A stretch of 64,000 nucleotides of DNA from positions 1,116,001-1,180,000 of the forward strand of contig JBBCBC010000008.1 in assembly GCA_037126765.1 (NCBI GenBank). The letters run 5' to 3'. This document shows, piece after piece, positions 1 through 11,118 of this stretch. How positions within the stretch are numbered: the first letter of the stretch is position 1; every line of letters begins with the position of its first letter. The notes under the pieces were generated by a model. That model had not been told where the DNA came from. It made no database searches and saw nothing but the letters and a program-made list of their open reading frames with translations. This stretch comes from Stenogyne calaminthoides. Taxonomy: Eukaryota > Streptophyta > Magnoliopsida > Lamiales > Lamiaceae. Both the position numbers and the translations under genes were made by a program.

Positions 1-10
1 CGAAACCAAG

Positions 11-22
11 ACTCTGATACCA
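11..22 (-). promoter_or_regulatory. tRNA-Met primer binding site (left-edge Copia element)
   Basis: The plus strand reads ACTCTGATACCA, the reverse complement of TGGTATCAGAGT. This is one base off the standard plant initiator-tRNA-Met primer site. It lies 2 bp left of the LTR that starts at 25, so that LTR is the 5' LTR of a minus-strand element whose body lies left of the window. Confidence 0.75.
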
Positions 23-24
23 GT

Positions 25-1758
25 TGTTGGGGAATTAGTTACCCGGATATATTCGAGATGAATATTTAAATACAAATTTAATTCTAGCAATTATTACTAG
101 CATGAATTAATCCTATATTAATTCAAATAATAATTCAACAACAAATCATGCATATAAATTTATCACATAAATCCTACGCATGCGGAATAACTAGGAGTTT
201 ACGTGAACTAACCTCTCGGAGTGACAACCGTTGAGAAGATGGATATCCCGTTCACACGAACAAACCCAAAGAGCCTTCTCAAGTATTCCCTCGTCCTTGT
301 CCAACAATCCGGTGGAAAGATACTCGTGAACAATTAACAAAAGGCAAAATAAAATTATGTTGCACCACCTTTGTGGATTTCTAATTTTTCCAACACATGG
401 AATTGCATGGGGATGAAAAATTCATCCCCTATTTATAATAATAGGTGGTGGACGATTTTTGCCCTAGGAATAAGATGGGAAAATCTTTTTCTTGGTCTCC
501 AAGAAATCTTGAATATATCACATATATTCTTTTCTCCATATTTAAAATATTCCACAAAAATCCCACCTCCTCTTGTTATGGTCTTTTTCAAAAATTAAGG
601 CAAGATTTTCAAGATTGGGATCTTCTTGAATTTATGAGATATTCTTGTATTCCAAGAATACATATCTTCCATAATATCTTTCCAAGAAAATCAAGAAAAT
701 CTTTCCTTCCTTAATTTCACTCAATATTTTCGAAAATTACTTAAACAAATAACCAAGTGGGAGATTTCTTGAATTTAATGAGATAAACTTGTATTCCAAG
801 AATACTTATCCTCATTCCATAATAAAATTCAAAGAAAATCTTTCTCCCTCTTTTATTTATTTATTTTCGAAAAATTAGGAAAAAATAGGCAACAATATTT
901 TATTTAATTTTAAACACCTTTTTCAGTTATTGGACTTTATATTTTGGGCTACTTGAGGGGCCTTTAGGAGAATTAAGATTGAACCTTCCAATGGACCTTG
1001 AACTTCCAATATTGAGCCACAATATTATTCAAGCCCATAAATATTAATTAATCCCACTACATAATTAATATTGCACTATCCATCTTAACTCATATTACAG
1101 TTAATATGACTCCCGATTATTATTTCTCGCGTTTAAGATTATCCAGTCCATTAATTAATTTATGCCACTGAAATAGCTTCACATTAATTAATATATTTTT
1201 CCTTGGTTCAGGAACGGCTCAACATTATTATCCATACCGGAAAACTAATTCCACTTGCAAGATTTGGCATGATAAAACTTCTGAGCCTCCCAAGGGGATT
1301 AATCAAACAAGACGCACTTGCACACTGATTCTCCGTGTTAAATCTTTGCAATCGTCATGTAACTAATAATATTGCCCAAGATACAAGGTACTGAAGAATT
1401 TATCCTCCTGTAGGTCCTCTTCAGTGCAACATAATGCACTAGTGTAATCTCTTGGTCAAGACAAGCCAATCTGAGCCTTACACTTCAACCTTTCACGATG
1501 GATTGTTCATTTCCATCTTGGTTGTGAATTCCGTACTTTTAGTTACAAGGGATCTGTTAGTTTGATCTTCTGTGATCTGGTATCACCAAATTAACTACAA
1601 TGTAACATGTACTAATTATTGAACAGCTATGCAGTAAATATATGTAACATTCAATGATATTTAAAGCAACAGTGATTAATAATTTATTTCAGTAAATAAG
1701 TCTGAAATTCAGTCTGGTTATACAAAGTAAAAGCATATTTTCCAGTATAACCCCAACA
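25..1758 (-). mobile_element. 5' LTR of a Copia-type retrotransposon cut by the window edge
   Basis: The LTR has inverted ends TGTTGGGG and CCCCAACA, is about 1734 bp long, and is preceded by the primer site at 11-22. Its sequence is clearly related to the LTRs at 2011-3732, 5417-7363 and 11119-12841. Compared with those it lacks a block near the middle: after the text 'atacaaggta' around 1381-1390 it jumps to 'gaagaatttatcctcctg'. No coding sequence lies inside. The two open frames at 371-714 overlap each other in different frames and are chance. The target duplication cannot be checked because the other end is outside the window. Confidence 0.85.
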
Positions 1759-2010
1759 AAACCACAATATGTATACCCAATGATGTGTTGTTTCTGAGGG
1801 TTTTGTGCCTCCCTCTACTGTCCAAAACTGAAATCTCTATGTACTGTGATTAATGAGTTTAATGTCACCCATATGCTTATGTTTAGGAGACTTAAACATT
1901 GTCCAAAGATGTCCAAAGTTAATTACATTGCAGCTTTATTAATGTTTCAATGTGTTTTACCAAATCTGCCTTATTTGTTTGATGAATTGGATGTGAAATA
2001 ATGATTGCAT
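1759..2010. repeat. Left remnant of the interrupted mariner-like element, with a subterminal repeat unit
   Basis: This short stretch lies between two LTRs. It contains 'ttctgagggttttgt', 'taatgagtttaatgtc' and 'aggagacttaaacattgt', all of which recur at 12856-13070 on the far side of the 10.8-kb element at 2011-12841. Removing that element and one TGCAT joins this piece to 12847 onward. The joined region then shows three imperfect units of roughly 110-150 bp. Confidence 0.6.
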
Positions 2011-3732
2011 TGTAGGGAAATTAGGGGTGCCCGGATCTATTCGAGGTGAATTTAAATACATATTTAAATTAATCAATTAATTACTAACATGAATTAATCC
2101 TAATTCAATTCAACATAATAATTAATAAACAAATAAACATCATGCGTACACATATTTCACGTAAAACCTAAGCATGTGGAATCTAGGAATTACGTAAATA
2201 CTAACCTATCGTAGAGACAACCGCTGAGACGATGGATCAACCCAAAGTACCTTCTCAAATATGTCCCACGTCCACGAACGTAATCCGGTGGGAGGATTAT
2301 CAACGAACGAATTTAATCTAAAGGAGAAAATAAAAATATTTGGCCACCACCTTTGTGGATTTCTAATTTTTCCAACACACGGAATTTTACTTGGGGATGA
2401 AAAAATCATCCCTTATTTATAATACAAGGGTTGGACGAAAATTTAGGCCATATGGGCATTGGGAAATTTCCTTGCTTCTTCCTCAAGATACAATCTAGAA
2501 TATATCCAATATATTCTATTTCCCAAAAATATCTCCCAAAAAATTTCCTCCTCCTTTCTTGTTCAATATTTTCGAAAATATCTTCCAAGTAGGAAGAAAA
2601 TAAGATCTTTTTCCTTTCTTGAATTTATGGGATAAACTTGTATCTCAAGAATACTTATTCCATAAGATCTTTCCAAGAAAATCAAGAAAAAAATCTTTTT
2701 CTCTCTCCTACCCAAATTTTCAAAAATTAATGAGGAAAAATATGGCAAAATGTTTTCTTCTCCTTTTCATTAATTGGACTTTAGTTTGGGCTATTTGAGG
2801 GGCCTTTAGGAGAATTAAGATTGGACCTCCAATGGGCTATAAAGCTTTAATATTCAGCCAAAATATTATTCAAGCCCATTAATATTAATTTACTCCACTA
2901 TAAAATTAATATTGAACTATCCATCTTAACCCACATTACGACTTCACAATAATATGACTCCCGGTCATTATTTCCCGCGTTTAAGATTATCTTAGTCCAT
3001 TAATTAATTAAGTCACTGAACATACTTTATATTAATTAATATCTTTGTCCTTGAAGTAAAGACAACTCAACATTATTATCCATACCGGAAATATATTTCC
3101 ACTTGCAAGATTTGGTATGATAAAGATTATGAGCCCACCAAGGGGACAAATCAAGCAAGCCGTACTTGCACGCGATTCTCCGTATTAAATTTTAGCAATC
3201 GTCATGTAATTAATAATATTGCCCAAGATACAAGGTATCGAATCGCATTGATTCTCTTCCCATCATAAGTCAAAGCAATAGTTATTAATTTCACACCATC
3301 CTATTTAAGGAATGGAGATTAAGAAATAACGCACCACTGATGTCTAATTCTTGTATATTCGGTACCAAAGAATTTATCCTCCTGTAGGTCCTTTTCAGCA
3401 CATCAAGATGCACTTATGTAATCCCTTAGTCAAGACAAGCCAATCCGAGCCTTACACTTCAACCTTTCATGATGGGTTGTTCATTTCCATATGGGTTGTG
3501 AATTTGTACTTAGTCACGAGGAACTGTTAATTTGATCTTCTGTGATCTGGTATCACCAAATTAACTACTACGTAACACGTACTGACTTTATTGAACGGGT
3601 ATGCAGTAAATATATATAACATTCATTCATATTTAATGCAGCATGTGATAAATAATTTATTTCAGTAAAATAAATAAGAAATTCAGTTTGGTTATACAAA
3701 GTAAAAGCATACTTTTCAGTATAACCCCAACA
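2011..3732 (-). repeat. 3' LTR of the complete Copia element
   Basis: It runs from TGTAGGGA (mutated from TGTTGGGA) to CCCCAACA, 1722 bp. Over the first ~230 bp I count 11 differences from the 5' LTR at 11119. Seven of them are transitions, including a CG to TA double change. That is the pattern expected from decay of methylated cytosines after an insertion that is not very recent. Confidence 0.9.
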
Positions 3733-3861
3733 ATCTCTCACTTATACTCAAACTCTGCTTTTAAGTATACTACAACATGTCTCGTGTTTTATGTGACATC
3801 TAATGTTACCCCACACGAACCTAATAATATTTCTCTCACTTATACTCAAAGCAGATTGGCA
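3733..3861 (-). promoter_or_regulatory. Polypurine tract region with a duplicated tract
   Basis: On the minus strand the sequence before the 3' LTR is AAGTGAGAGAT, a purine-rich tract in the expected place. The plus-strand text 'tctctcacttatactcaaa' occurs twice, starting near 3734 and again near 3833, about 100 bp apart. The element therefore carries two copies of the tract and its upstream flank. The outer copy touches the end of the pol reading frame. Confidence 0.6.
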
Positions 3862-4685
3862 ATGTTCTTGACACCCATTCCTTCCACATGTCTCTAGAAT
3901 GTACTCTAAGGCAGACCCTTTGTAAATGGATCTGTTAGGTTGTCTTCAGACGCAATCTTTGCCACCTCTATGTCTCCTCTCTTAACGATTTCTCGTATAA
4001 GATGGTATTTTCTTTCTATGTGTTTGCTGGCCTTGTGGGCTCTCGGTTCCCTAGAATTTGCAACTGCTCCTGCGTTATCACAGTAAACCGTGATCGTGCT
4101 GGGCAAATCCAGAACGACGTCCAAGTCCACCAGGAAGTTCTTCAGCCAAATCACTTCTTTCGCTGCTTCACAAGCAGCTACATATTCGGCTTCCATGGTA
4201 GAATTGGCAATGCATTTCTGCTTAACTCTTCTCCATGTCATGACTCCTCCCCCCATGCAAAACACACTACCCGAGGTTGACTTTCTGGAGTCTATGTCTG
4301 ATTGGAAATCTGAGTCTGTGTAACCGATGGGGATTAGACTGTCCGATTGATAAACCAACATTCTGTCCCGTGTCCTCTTCAGATACTTCAGAATGTTCTT
4401 AACCGCAGTCCAATGCTCTTTTCCAGGGTTACTTTGATATCTTGCAACCATTCCTACGGCGAAGCAGATATTTGGTCTTGTGCACAGCATCGCGTACATG
4501 AGGCTTCCCACATCCGAAGCATAAGGGATTCCCTTCATGTCATCTATTTCCTTTTGTGTCTTGGGACACATTTCCTTGGATAGATGGATTCCGTGTCTGA
4601 AAGGTACAAAGTCTTTCTTGGAATCTTGCATGCTGAATCGCTTCAAAATGGTATCTATGTATGAAGCTTGCGAAAGCCCGATCAT
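3846..4685 (-). pseudogene. Copia pol: end of RT and RNase H
   Basis: The frame read leftwards from 4685 encodes the C-terminal part of Copia pol. It has the connector block beginning MIGLSQASYID, the CTRPNICFAVG segment, the RNase H stretch YTDSDFQSDIDSRKSTSG, MEAEYVAACEAAKE, and the final DPFTKGLP. A stop follows GLP. The usual tail (HVEGMGVKNIANLL) can still be read in frame after it and ends at a TGA at 3846-3848, so the original gene end was about 3846. RNase H removes the RNA strand during reverse transcription. The junction with the RT piece at 4682 is frameshifted and appears to have lost a few codons after the FDMKDLGEA block. Confidence 0.85.
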
Positions 4686-5416
4686 CCTTTTCTTGTGATC
4701 TCGACGTGACCGGCTTCTCCCAAGTCCTTCATATCAAACTGTTTTGACAGCCATGCCCTTACGTCTGACAACATCTTTACATTGTTCCCGATGAGCAGAA
4801 TGTCATCTACGTATAGTACCAAGAATACCAAGGCAGTTCCATCACGTTTTTTATACACACAACTTTCAAAACTGTTTTGATCAAAACCGTAGGATTTTAT
4901 AACTTGATCAAAACACTGATTCCAAGAACGGGATGCTTGCTTTAGTCCATAAATGGACTTCTTTAGCTTGCAAACCAGATGCTCTTGGTCTTTTTCAATG
5001 AAGCCTTCGGGTTGTTGCATATAGATTTCTTCGTCAAAACTTCCATTGAGGAAAGCTGTCTTGACATCCATCTGCCAGATCTCAAAATCTAGGTGTGCAG
5101 TAATCGACAAGAGAATTCGGATGGAATTGAGCATGGCTACGGGCGAAAAGGTTTTCTCATAGTCGATCCCTTCTTTCTGAGTGTACCCTTTCGCCACGAG
5201 TCTTGCTTTAAAGGTTTCAACCTTTTCGTCCGGTCCCTTTTTTCTCTTGTATACCCACTTGCAACCAATGAGTTTTACCCCATTAAGTGGTTTGACTAGC
5301 TCCCACACTTTATTGTGATCCATTGAACCCATCTCGCTTCCATTGTTGTTTGCCAAGATGTTGCATCCTTATCTTGGATCGTCTCGTTGTAGGACCATGG
5401 ATCTGATTCTTCTCCC
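4682..5416 (-). pseudogene. Copia pol: reverse transcriptase
   Basis: The piece reads VWELV, GCKWVYKRK, ARLVAKGYTQKEGIDYEKTF, the Copia RT block QMDVKTAFLNG, YGLKQASRSW, and the catalytic YVDDILLIG, so both aspartates of the YxDD box are kept. It makes DNA from the element RNA. A one-base deletion around 5338-5342 shifts the frame between the SWQTTME segment and the MGSMDHNKVW segment. The minus-strand upstream end is cut at 5416 by the solo LTR and resumes at 7364 on its other side. Confidence 0.88.
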
Positions 5417-7368
5417 TGTTGGGGAATGAGTTGCACAGATCTATTCGGGATGAATATTTAAATACAAATTTAATTATAATAATTATTACTAGCATGAATT
5501 AATCCTATATTAATTCAAATAATAATTGCAACAACATATCATGCATATAATAAGCCACGTAAAACCTACGCATGCGGAATCTACGGGTTTACGTGAACGT
5601 ACCTCTCGGGATGGCAGTGAATTCGGTTGGACGGACTAACCAAAAGGACTTCCCAAGTATTCCCTTAGCCCTTGCTCAACTATCCGGTGGAAGGACACTT
5701 GTCGAACAATTAACAAAAAGGAAAAAATAAACTTTGTTGCACCACTTATGTGGATTTGCTAATTTTTCCAGCACATGGAATTGTACACTACTCACAATTG
5801 TCGTTTTTCAAAAAAATACAATCTGTCGACGTTACAAAATATTTGATATTTTATCGACGCTGATATTTTTCCGAAAAACCAATTTTCGTGTGTCACTGGG
5901 AATGAACCATTCATCCCCTATTTATAGAGGAGAGAGGGACGAAATTTTAGTGATAAAATAATGTGGAAAAACCTTTTCTTGATCTCCAAGAAATCTTGAA
6001 TATATCTCCTATATTCTTTTTTCCATAATTATAATATTCCACAAAAATCCCACCTTCTCTATTATTTCGAAATTTATGTGTAAGATTCCAAGATTTAGAT
6101 CTTCTTGATTTTATGAGATATTCTTGTATTTCAAGAAATACATATCTTCCATAATATCTTTTCAAGAAAATCAAGAAAATCTTTCTTGCCCACTATATTT
6201 CAAAATTTTCGAAAATATCACTATGAATAATCAAGTGGGAGATTTCTTGAATTTAATGAGATAAATCTTGTATTCCAAGAATACATATCTTCATTCCATA
6301 ACAAAATTCAAAGAAAATCTTTCTCCCAACTTTATCCATAATTTTCGAAATATTAGGAAAAATTAAGCAACAATATTTATTTTATTTTAATCACCTTTTT
6401 CAGTTATTGGACTATATGTTGGGCTACTCAGGGGGCCTTTAGGAGAATTAAGATTGGACCTTCTAATGAACCTTGAATATCTAATATTGAGCCACAATAT
6501 AATTCAAGCCCATAAATATTAATTAATCCCACTACATAATTAATATTGCACTATCCATCTTAACCCATATTACAAATCAATATGGCTCCCTTGTCATTAT
6601 TTCCCGTGTTTAAGATTATCTAGCCCATTAATTAATTCAAGCCACCGAAATAGCTCTCCGTTAATTAATATCTTTTGTCCTTGGTCAAGAAACGGTTCAA
6701 CCTTATTATCCATAATCAAAACTAATTCCACTTGCAAGATTTGGTATGATAAAGCTTATGAACCTCCCAAGGGGCAAATCAAACAAAAGCGTGCTTTGCT
6801 TACGATTCTTCGTGATAAATCTTAGCAATCACATGTGACCAATAATATTGCCCAAGATAAAAAGTATTGAATCTTTTGATTCGCTACCCATGATAAGTCA
6901 AAGCAATAGTTACCAATCCCACGTGATCCTATTTAAGGGACGAAGGTTAAGAAATAACGAACCACCGAGGTCTAATTCTCTCTTGTTCGATTCAAGAATT
7001 TATCCTCCTCAGAGGTCCTATTCAAAGGCATCACCATGCATTAGTGTAATCTCTTGGTCAAGACAAGCCAATCTCGAGCCTTACACTTCAACCTTTCACG
7101 ATGGGTTGTTCATTTCCATCTAGGTCGTGAATAACGTATTTTTTAGTTACAAGGACCTTAATTTAATCTTCTCGTGATCCGGTATCACTAAATTAACTAC
7201 AATGTAACACGTACGACTTATTGAACAGTTATGCAGTAAATATATGTAACATTCAATAATATTTAAAGCATCAGTGATAAACAATTTATTTCAGTAAATA
7301 AGTCTGAAAATTCAGTTTCGATTATACAAAGTAAAAAGCATACTTTTCAGTATAATCCCAACACTCCC
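5412..7368 (-). mobile_element. Solo LTR (Copia type) inserted in pol, TSD CTCCC
   Basis: The LTR is 5417-7363, running from TGTTGGGG to TCCCAACA and flanked by CTCCC at 5412-5416 and 7364-7368. There is no internal domain, so it is a recombination product of a younger element that landed inside the pol of the 10.8-kb element. At 1947 bp it is longer than its relatives. It keeps a central block missing from the LTR at 25-1758 and has an extra ~105-bp insertion at about 5788-5895. Confidence 0.93.
5788..5895. mobile_element. Small palindromic MITE-like insertion inside the solo LTR
   Basis: The sibling LTR at 25 reads straight from 'ggaattg' into 'catggggatg'. Here about 105 bp intervene, starting CACTACTCACAATTGTCG. 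Its two halves are imperfect inverted copies: 'gtcgacgttacaaaatat' on one side and 'atattttatcgacgc' on the other. The CACTA-like start hints at a CACTA-derived MITE, but no convincing target duplication is seen. Confidence 0.5.
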
Positions 7369-8205
7369 GAGATCAAGTCCGAGGACTCTCCGATCCCTAA
7401 GAATCGCTCGGGTTGTCTGACAACCCTCCCACTATGACGAGGTTCCAATTGTGTAGGCGTGACGCGTGGTATATCTTCTTGTACAGTTGGCAACGGAGTT
7501 GGCCCCTTAAGTTCTTCCAAGGTAATCTCGCTTCTAGGTTTTTTATCGTTCATATAGTCTTCTTCCAAAAATCTAAAGTGCGTACTGATTACGACCTTTT
7601 GATCTTCGGGACCGTAGAACATGTATCCCTTCGTTCCTTCGGAGTTTCCTATAAACAACCTTAATTCCGAATGTGCATCCAATTTCCCGGCTTCCCTATC
7701 CAACACGTATGCCAGACACCCCCAGATCCTCATGTGTCCTAAGCTGAGCTCGTGCCCTGTCCACAACTCCCTAGGGATTTTTGGAACCGATTTGGATGTC
7801 ACTAAGTTCAGAATATAAGCCGCTGTTTGCAAGGCGTAACCCCAAAACGATTTTGGTAAATCCGCATAACTCATCATTGATCTTACCATTTCTAGAAGCG
7901 TTCTGTTTCTTCGTTCTGCAACCCCATTTTGTTGAGGGGTACCGGGTGCAGTCAACTGGGATGCAATCCCTTCTTCCGACAGGTAGTTCAAGAATTCATC
8001 GCTGAGGTATTCGCCTCCACGATCGGATCGTAGAAACTTGATACTCTTTTCCTTATGATTCTCTGCTTGAGCCTTAAATTCTTTGAATTTATCAAAGGTC
8101 TCAGATTTATGCTTCATTAGGAAAATGTATCCATAGCTTGAGTAATCATCGATAAACGTCACAAAATACTCGTAAATGCCTCTTGCTTTGATTTGTTAGA
8201 CCACA
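7364..8205 (-). pseudogene. Copia pol: integrase core
   Basis: It reads ARGIYEYFVTFIDDYSSYGY, FLRSDRGGEYLS, TPQQNGVAERRNRTLLEM and WGYALQTAAYILN. This is the D-D-E integrase core, with Asp in FIDDYS, Asp in RSDRGGEY and Glu in GVAERRN. The enzyme inserts the DNA copy into the genome. The normal lead-in (HTDVCG) is on another frame in the neighbouring piece, so a single-base indel lies at about 8186-8205. The last residues before 7364 run into the inserted solo LTR. Confidence 0.87.
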
Positions 8206-9702
8206 TACATCGGTGTGAACGATCTCTAACACTTCTTTAGCTCTAAACCCCTTTGCTCCAAATGCCCTCTTGGTCATCTTACCCTCCAAACATGATTTGC
8301 AAGTTGGAAATGGTTCAATCAGGAAGGACTCTAATGAACCATCTTGGACCAACCTTTGGGTCCTTTTTGGATTAATATGACCTAATCTTAGGTGCCAAAG
8401 AAGTGTCTCGTTCACGTTGGTCGAACGTTTCCTTTTGCTTGAAATATCATATGAGTTATAGGATGCATTGTGTGTGTGGTGTGCACAGTTAATAATGTAG
8501 AGATTGTTCCGTAATGTTCCATGATAGATAACCACATCGTTACGAAAAACAGTAACATGTTCATTAAAACGAACAGAATATCCATCAGCAAATAGTTTTG
8601 AAACTGAAATAAGGTTTTTCCGAAAATCGGGAACATAAAGAACATCTCTTAAAATTAAACTCTTGTCTTCAAAAGATAGGTGCACGTCTCCCACTGCTTC
8701 AGCTGCCACTCTCGTAGCATCGTCCAGCGTGACGAGAATCTCTCTTCCACTAAGTTGCCGGGTCCGCTTGAACCCCTGTAACGTGAAATAAACATGATCA
8801 GTGGATCCCGTATCCACTACCCACGAATGGGTAACACACGCCACTAAACAAGTTTTAACAACTAGTGCGAGGGAATTACCTTTCTTTCCATTCCGCTTGG
8901 GTTTGGAACAGGCTGACCTCCAATGTCCTTTTTCACCACAGTTAAAACACTTTCCCTTGGCCGGTTTCTTTACTCCACCCTCCCTCTTCACCTTTCCTTT
9001 GCCCTTGGCAACACTTGAGTTAGCTTCACTTTTGGTCCTCTTCTTCTTCTTCTTACATCCTTTTGGTCTAGAAGAGGAAGATGGACCGGCTGTCGCTAGG
9101 GCTTGGCTGCTCTCTCCCAATATTCCTTCAGCCGAGACTAAAGCTTGTAGCAGATCAGGCAGGGACAACTTCTGATTGTTCATTTGGTAGTTGAGCCTGA
9201 ACTGCTCGAAGCTTTTGGGCAGGGAATGGAGTATGAAATCGATCTGGGTCTCAATGTCATATTCAGCACCAAGTACCTCAAGTTTGTTAAGGTGAGCCAT
9301 CATCTGGAGAACGTGTTCCCTTACGGGCATTTTCATTGAGAGCATGTCTCTCATGGTGATCTGGCGAGCCACACGGTTCTGATGTTGGAACATCGCTTTA
9401 AGATTGACCATGATGTCTGCAGCAGTTTCAACGTTTTGGTGTTGGTGTTGCAACACATCTGACATAGAAGCCAAGATGGTACACTTTGCCATTTTGTTGG
9501 AAAGCTCCCAGTCAGCATACTCTTTCTTTTTCGTTTTACTAGACTCATCAGTCGGCTTTTCTGGTTTGGGTGTGGTAAGGACCCAGTTATGGTGTTGTGC
9601 AATGAGGACAATAGTAAGTTTTCAATACCAATCAACAATGTTTTCTCCAGTAAGCAAATTGTCTTTCAGTATATTGAACAGTGGATTAAAAGGTTGCGAC
9701 AT
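8146..9702 (-). pseudogene. Copia gag, protease and integrase zinc-binding region
   Basis: Gag begins at the ATG at 9702-9700 (MSQPFNPLFN) and stays in one frame to 8146. One TGA at 9624-9622 (codon 27, after the motif ENIVDWY) would stop translation. Seen in order: the UBN2-type gag region, a basic linker, the CCHC knuckle CFNCGEKGHWRSAC, the protease motif WVVDTGSTDH, and the integrase zinc-binding segment LWHLRLGHINPKR...CKSCLEGK. The frame then drifts off at the indel before the integrase core. Apart from the single early stop this 520-codon stretch is open, so decay here is slight. Confidence 0.88.
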
Positions 9703-11104
9703 GATGATACTGAAAATAAACATCCATCTTGTTTTAATATCCGGATCAACACAAAGAAAATCACATAATTCGATCACATGTTTCATATTGAAATCTCAAA
9801 AAGATATGAACATGCATCAGCCAACATCTCAAAACAGTTTTAAATGAGCCTCTTGGGAAAGTCATCATTTAAATCACATTCAAGCAGGTTACAAACAAGA
9901 ACAGTTACAAACCTTTAATTTAAAAAAAAAAATTAATAGTTGGCTCCCAATTGACAGGGACTTCGTGAAGTATATGCATATCAATTTTATATCTAAGTAA
10001 TAACCATGATTAAATATAGAATTACTACTTCGTTTTGATCGAGCCTCTTGGGAGGGTCATCGTCGTCACTAATAATAATTCACAATCATCATTTTGAGAA
10101 TTTATTCATGTGAAAGCTATCTTTTGGCCGTCCCTTAGGGGAATTTCTCCAAAAGATTTCACAAATAAATAAATCATGGAGGTCAAAATTAACTCGATTT
10201 AAAACCGAATTAATTGTTAAAACATACTCAGTAATTTTTGAATTTGAGATTTTTCGTTGGGCAATTCTCATGCAAACACATTTAAATAAATTAAATAAAG
10301 CATAAGAAAATACAACAATAAATTAAGCAAAGCAGAAAAATAAACATATTGGGCACAAATTATCCAATTATCTTGGCTTGATTTTGAAGAAACGCCATCT
10401 TTAATTTCTCCCACTCGATCGTCTCGAAAAAGGACTCCGTCTCGAAACGCCACGCCAAGTAGCTCACAGTAGGGATGCAACGCCCAAATCCGGCCGGCCC
10501 CGCCCGTGCGCCTAGGCATGGCGCACGTCGCCCAGCACGGCTCTCGGTAGCCTCGACAGCTTCGACAGGCGGTGGACGGGTCACGCCCATATGCGCGCGA
10601 GTGTCCGAACGATGTCCGCCTTGCCTTCGCCCGTCCACGTCCAGCGCGCCCGCTGCTCCCGTGCGCCCGATCCCGCCTGGCACCGTGCGCCAGGCCTGTT
10701 CGACTAGCGATGTCTGCATCGCGCGCATGCCACCCTTGGCACATTTCGCGCGACGCACGCCGCTCACGTACGGTTTCGGATCCGTTTTAATTTCTCATCT
10801 CCGTCTTCGTCTTCGATCAGGTTACAATTTATTTTATAAAAATAAATAAACCTAAATCTAGACCAGTCTATTACATTGAACAAATCAAATAGCCTAATCT
10901 ACTCGTAGATTTTCTCACGAGAAAAACAAATTCGAACGAGTCGAATTAAAACTATTCATACGCTTGAAATAAATAAACACATTAAATACCATGACAATTG
11001 GATACTTGCAAAACATATCTAACAATTCTACTATCCAATTTTCAGTAAAATTTAATGGCCAACATAATTTAAATAACAATTTAAATACAGAGCTCGAAAT
11101 CGAG
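9703..11104 (-). other. Long leader of the Copia element, containing a GC-rich island
   Basis: About 1.4 kb separate the primer site from the gag ATG. Most of it is AT-rich, but roughly 10440-10790 is strongly GC- and CpG-rich, in sharp contrast to everything around it. Several long open frames cross the island on both strands. They are expected by chance in GC-rich DNA and match no family I know. A phrase 'gagcctcttggga' occurs twice in the leader, near 9846 and 10039, about 190 bp apart. Confidence 0.6.
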
Positions 11105-11116
11105 GCTCTGATACCA
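11105..11116 (-). promoter_or_regulatory. tRNA-Met primer binding site
   Basis: The plus strand reads GCTCTGATACCA, the exact complement of the usual plant initiator-Met primer site. It sits 2 bp inside the 5' LTR that begins at 11119, as expected for a minus-strand element. Confidence 0.92.
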
Positions 11117-11118
11117 GT

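Noticed and set aside
371..714. Open frames in the first LTR
   Set aside because: They lie within LTR sequence, overlap each other in different frames and are not conserved in the sibling LTRs.
10268..10849. Long open frames on both strands in the GC-rich island
   Set aside because: Several frames are open on both strands, as expected by chance in GC-rich DNA. The translations are Arg/Ala/Gly-rich without any domain and differ in every frame.
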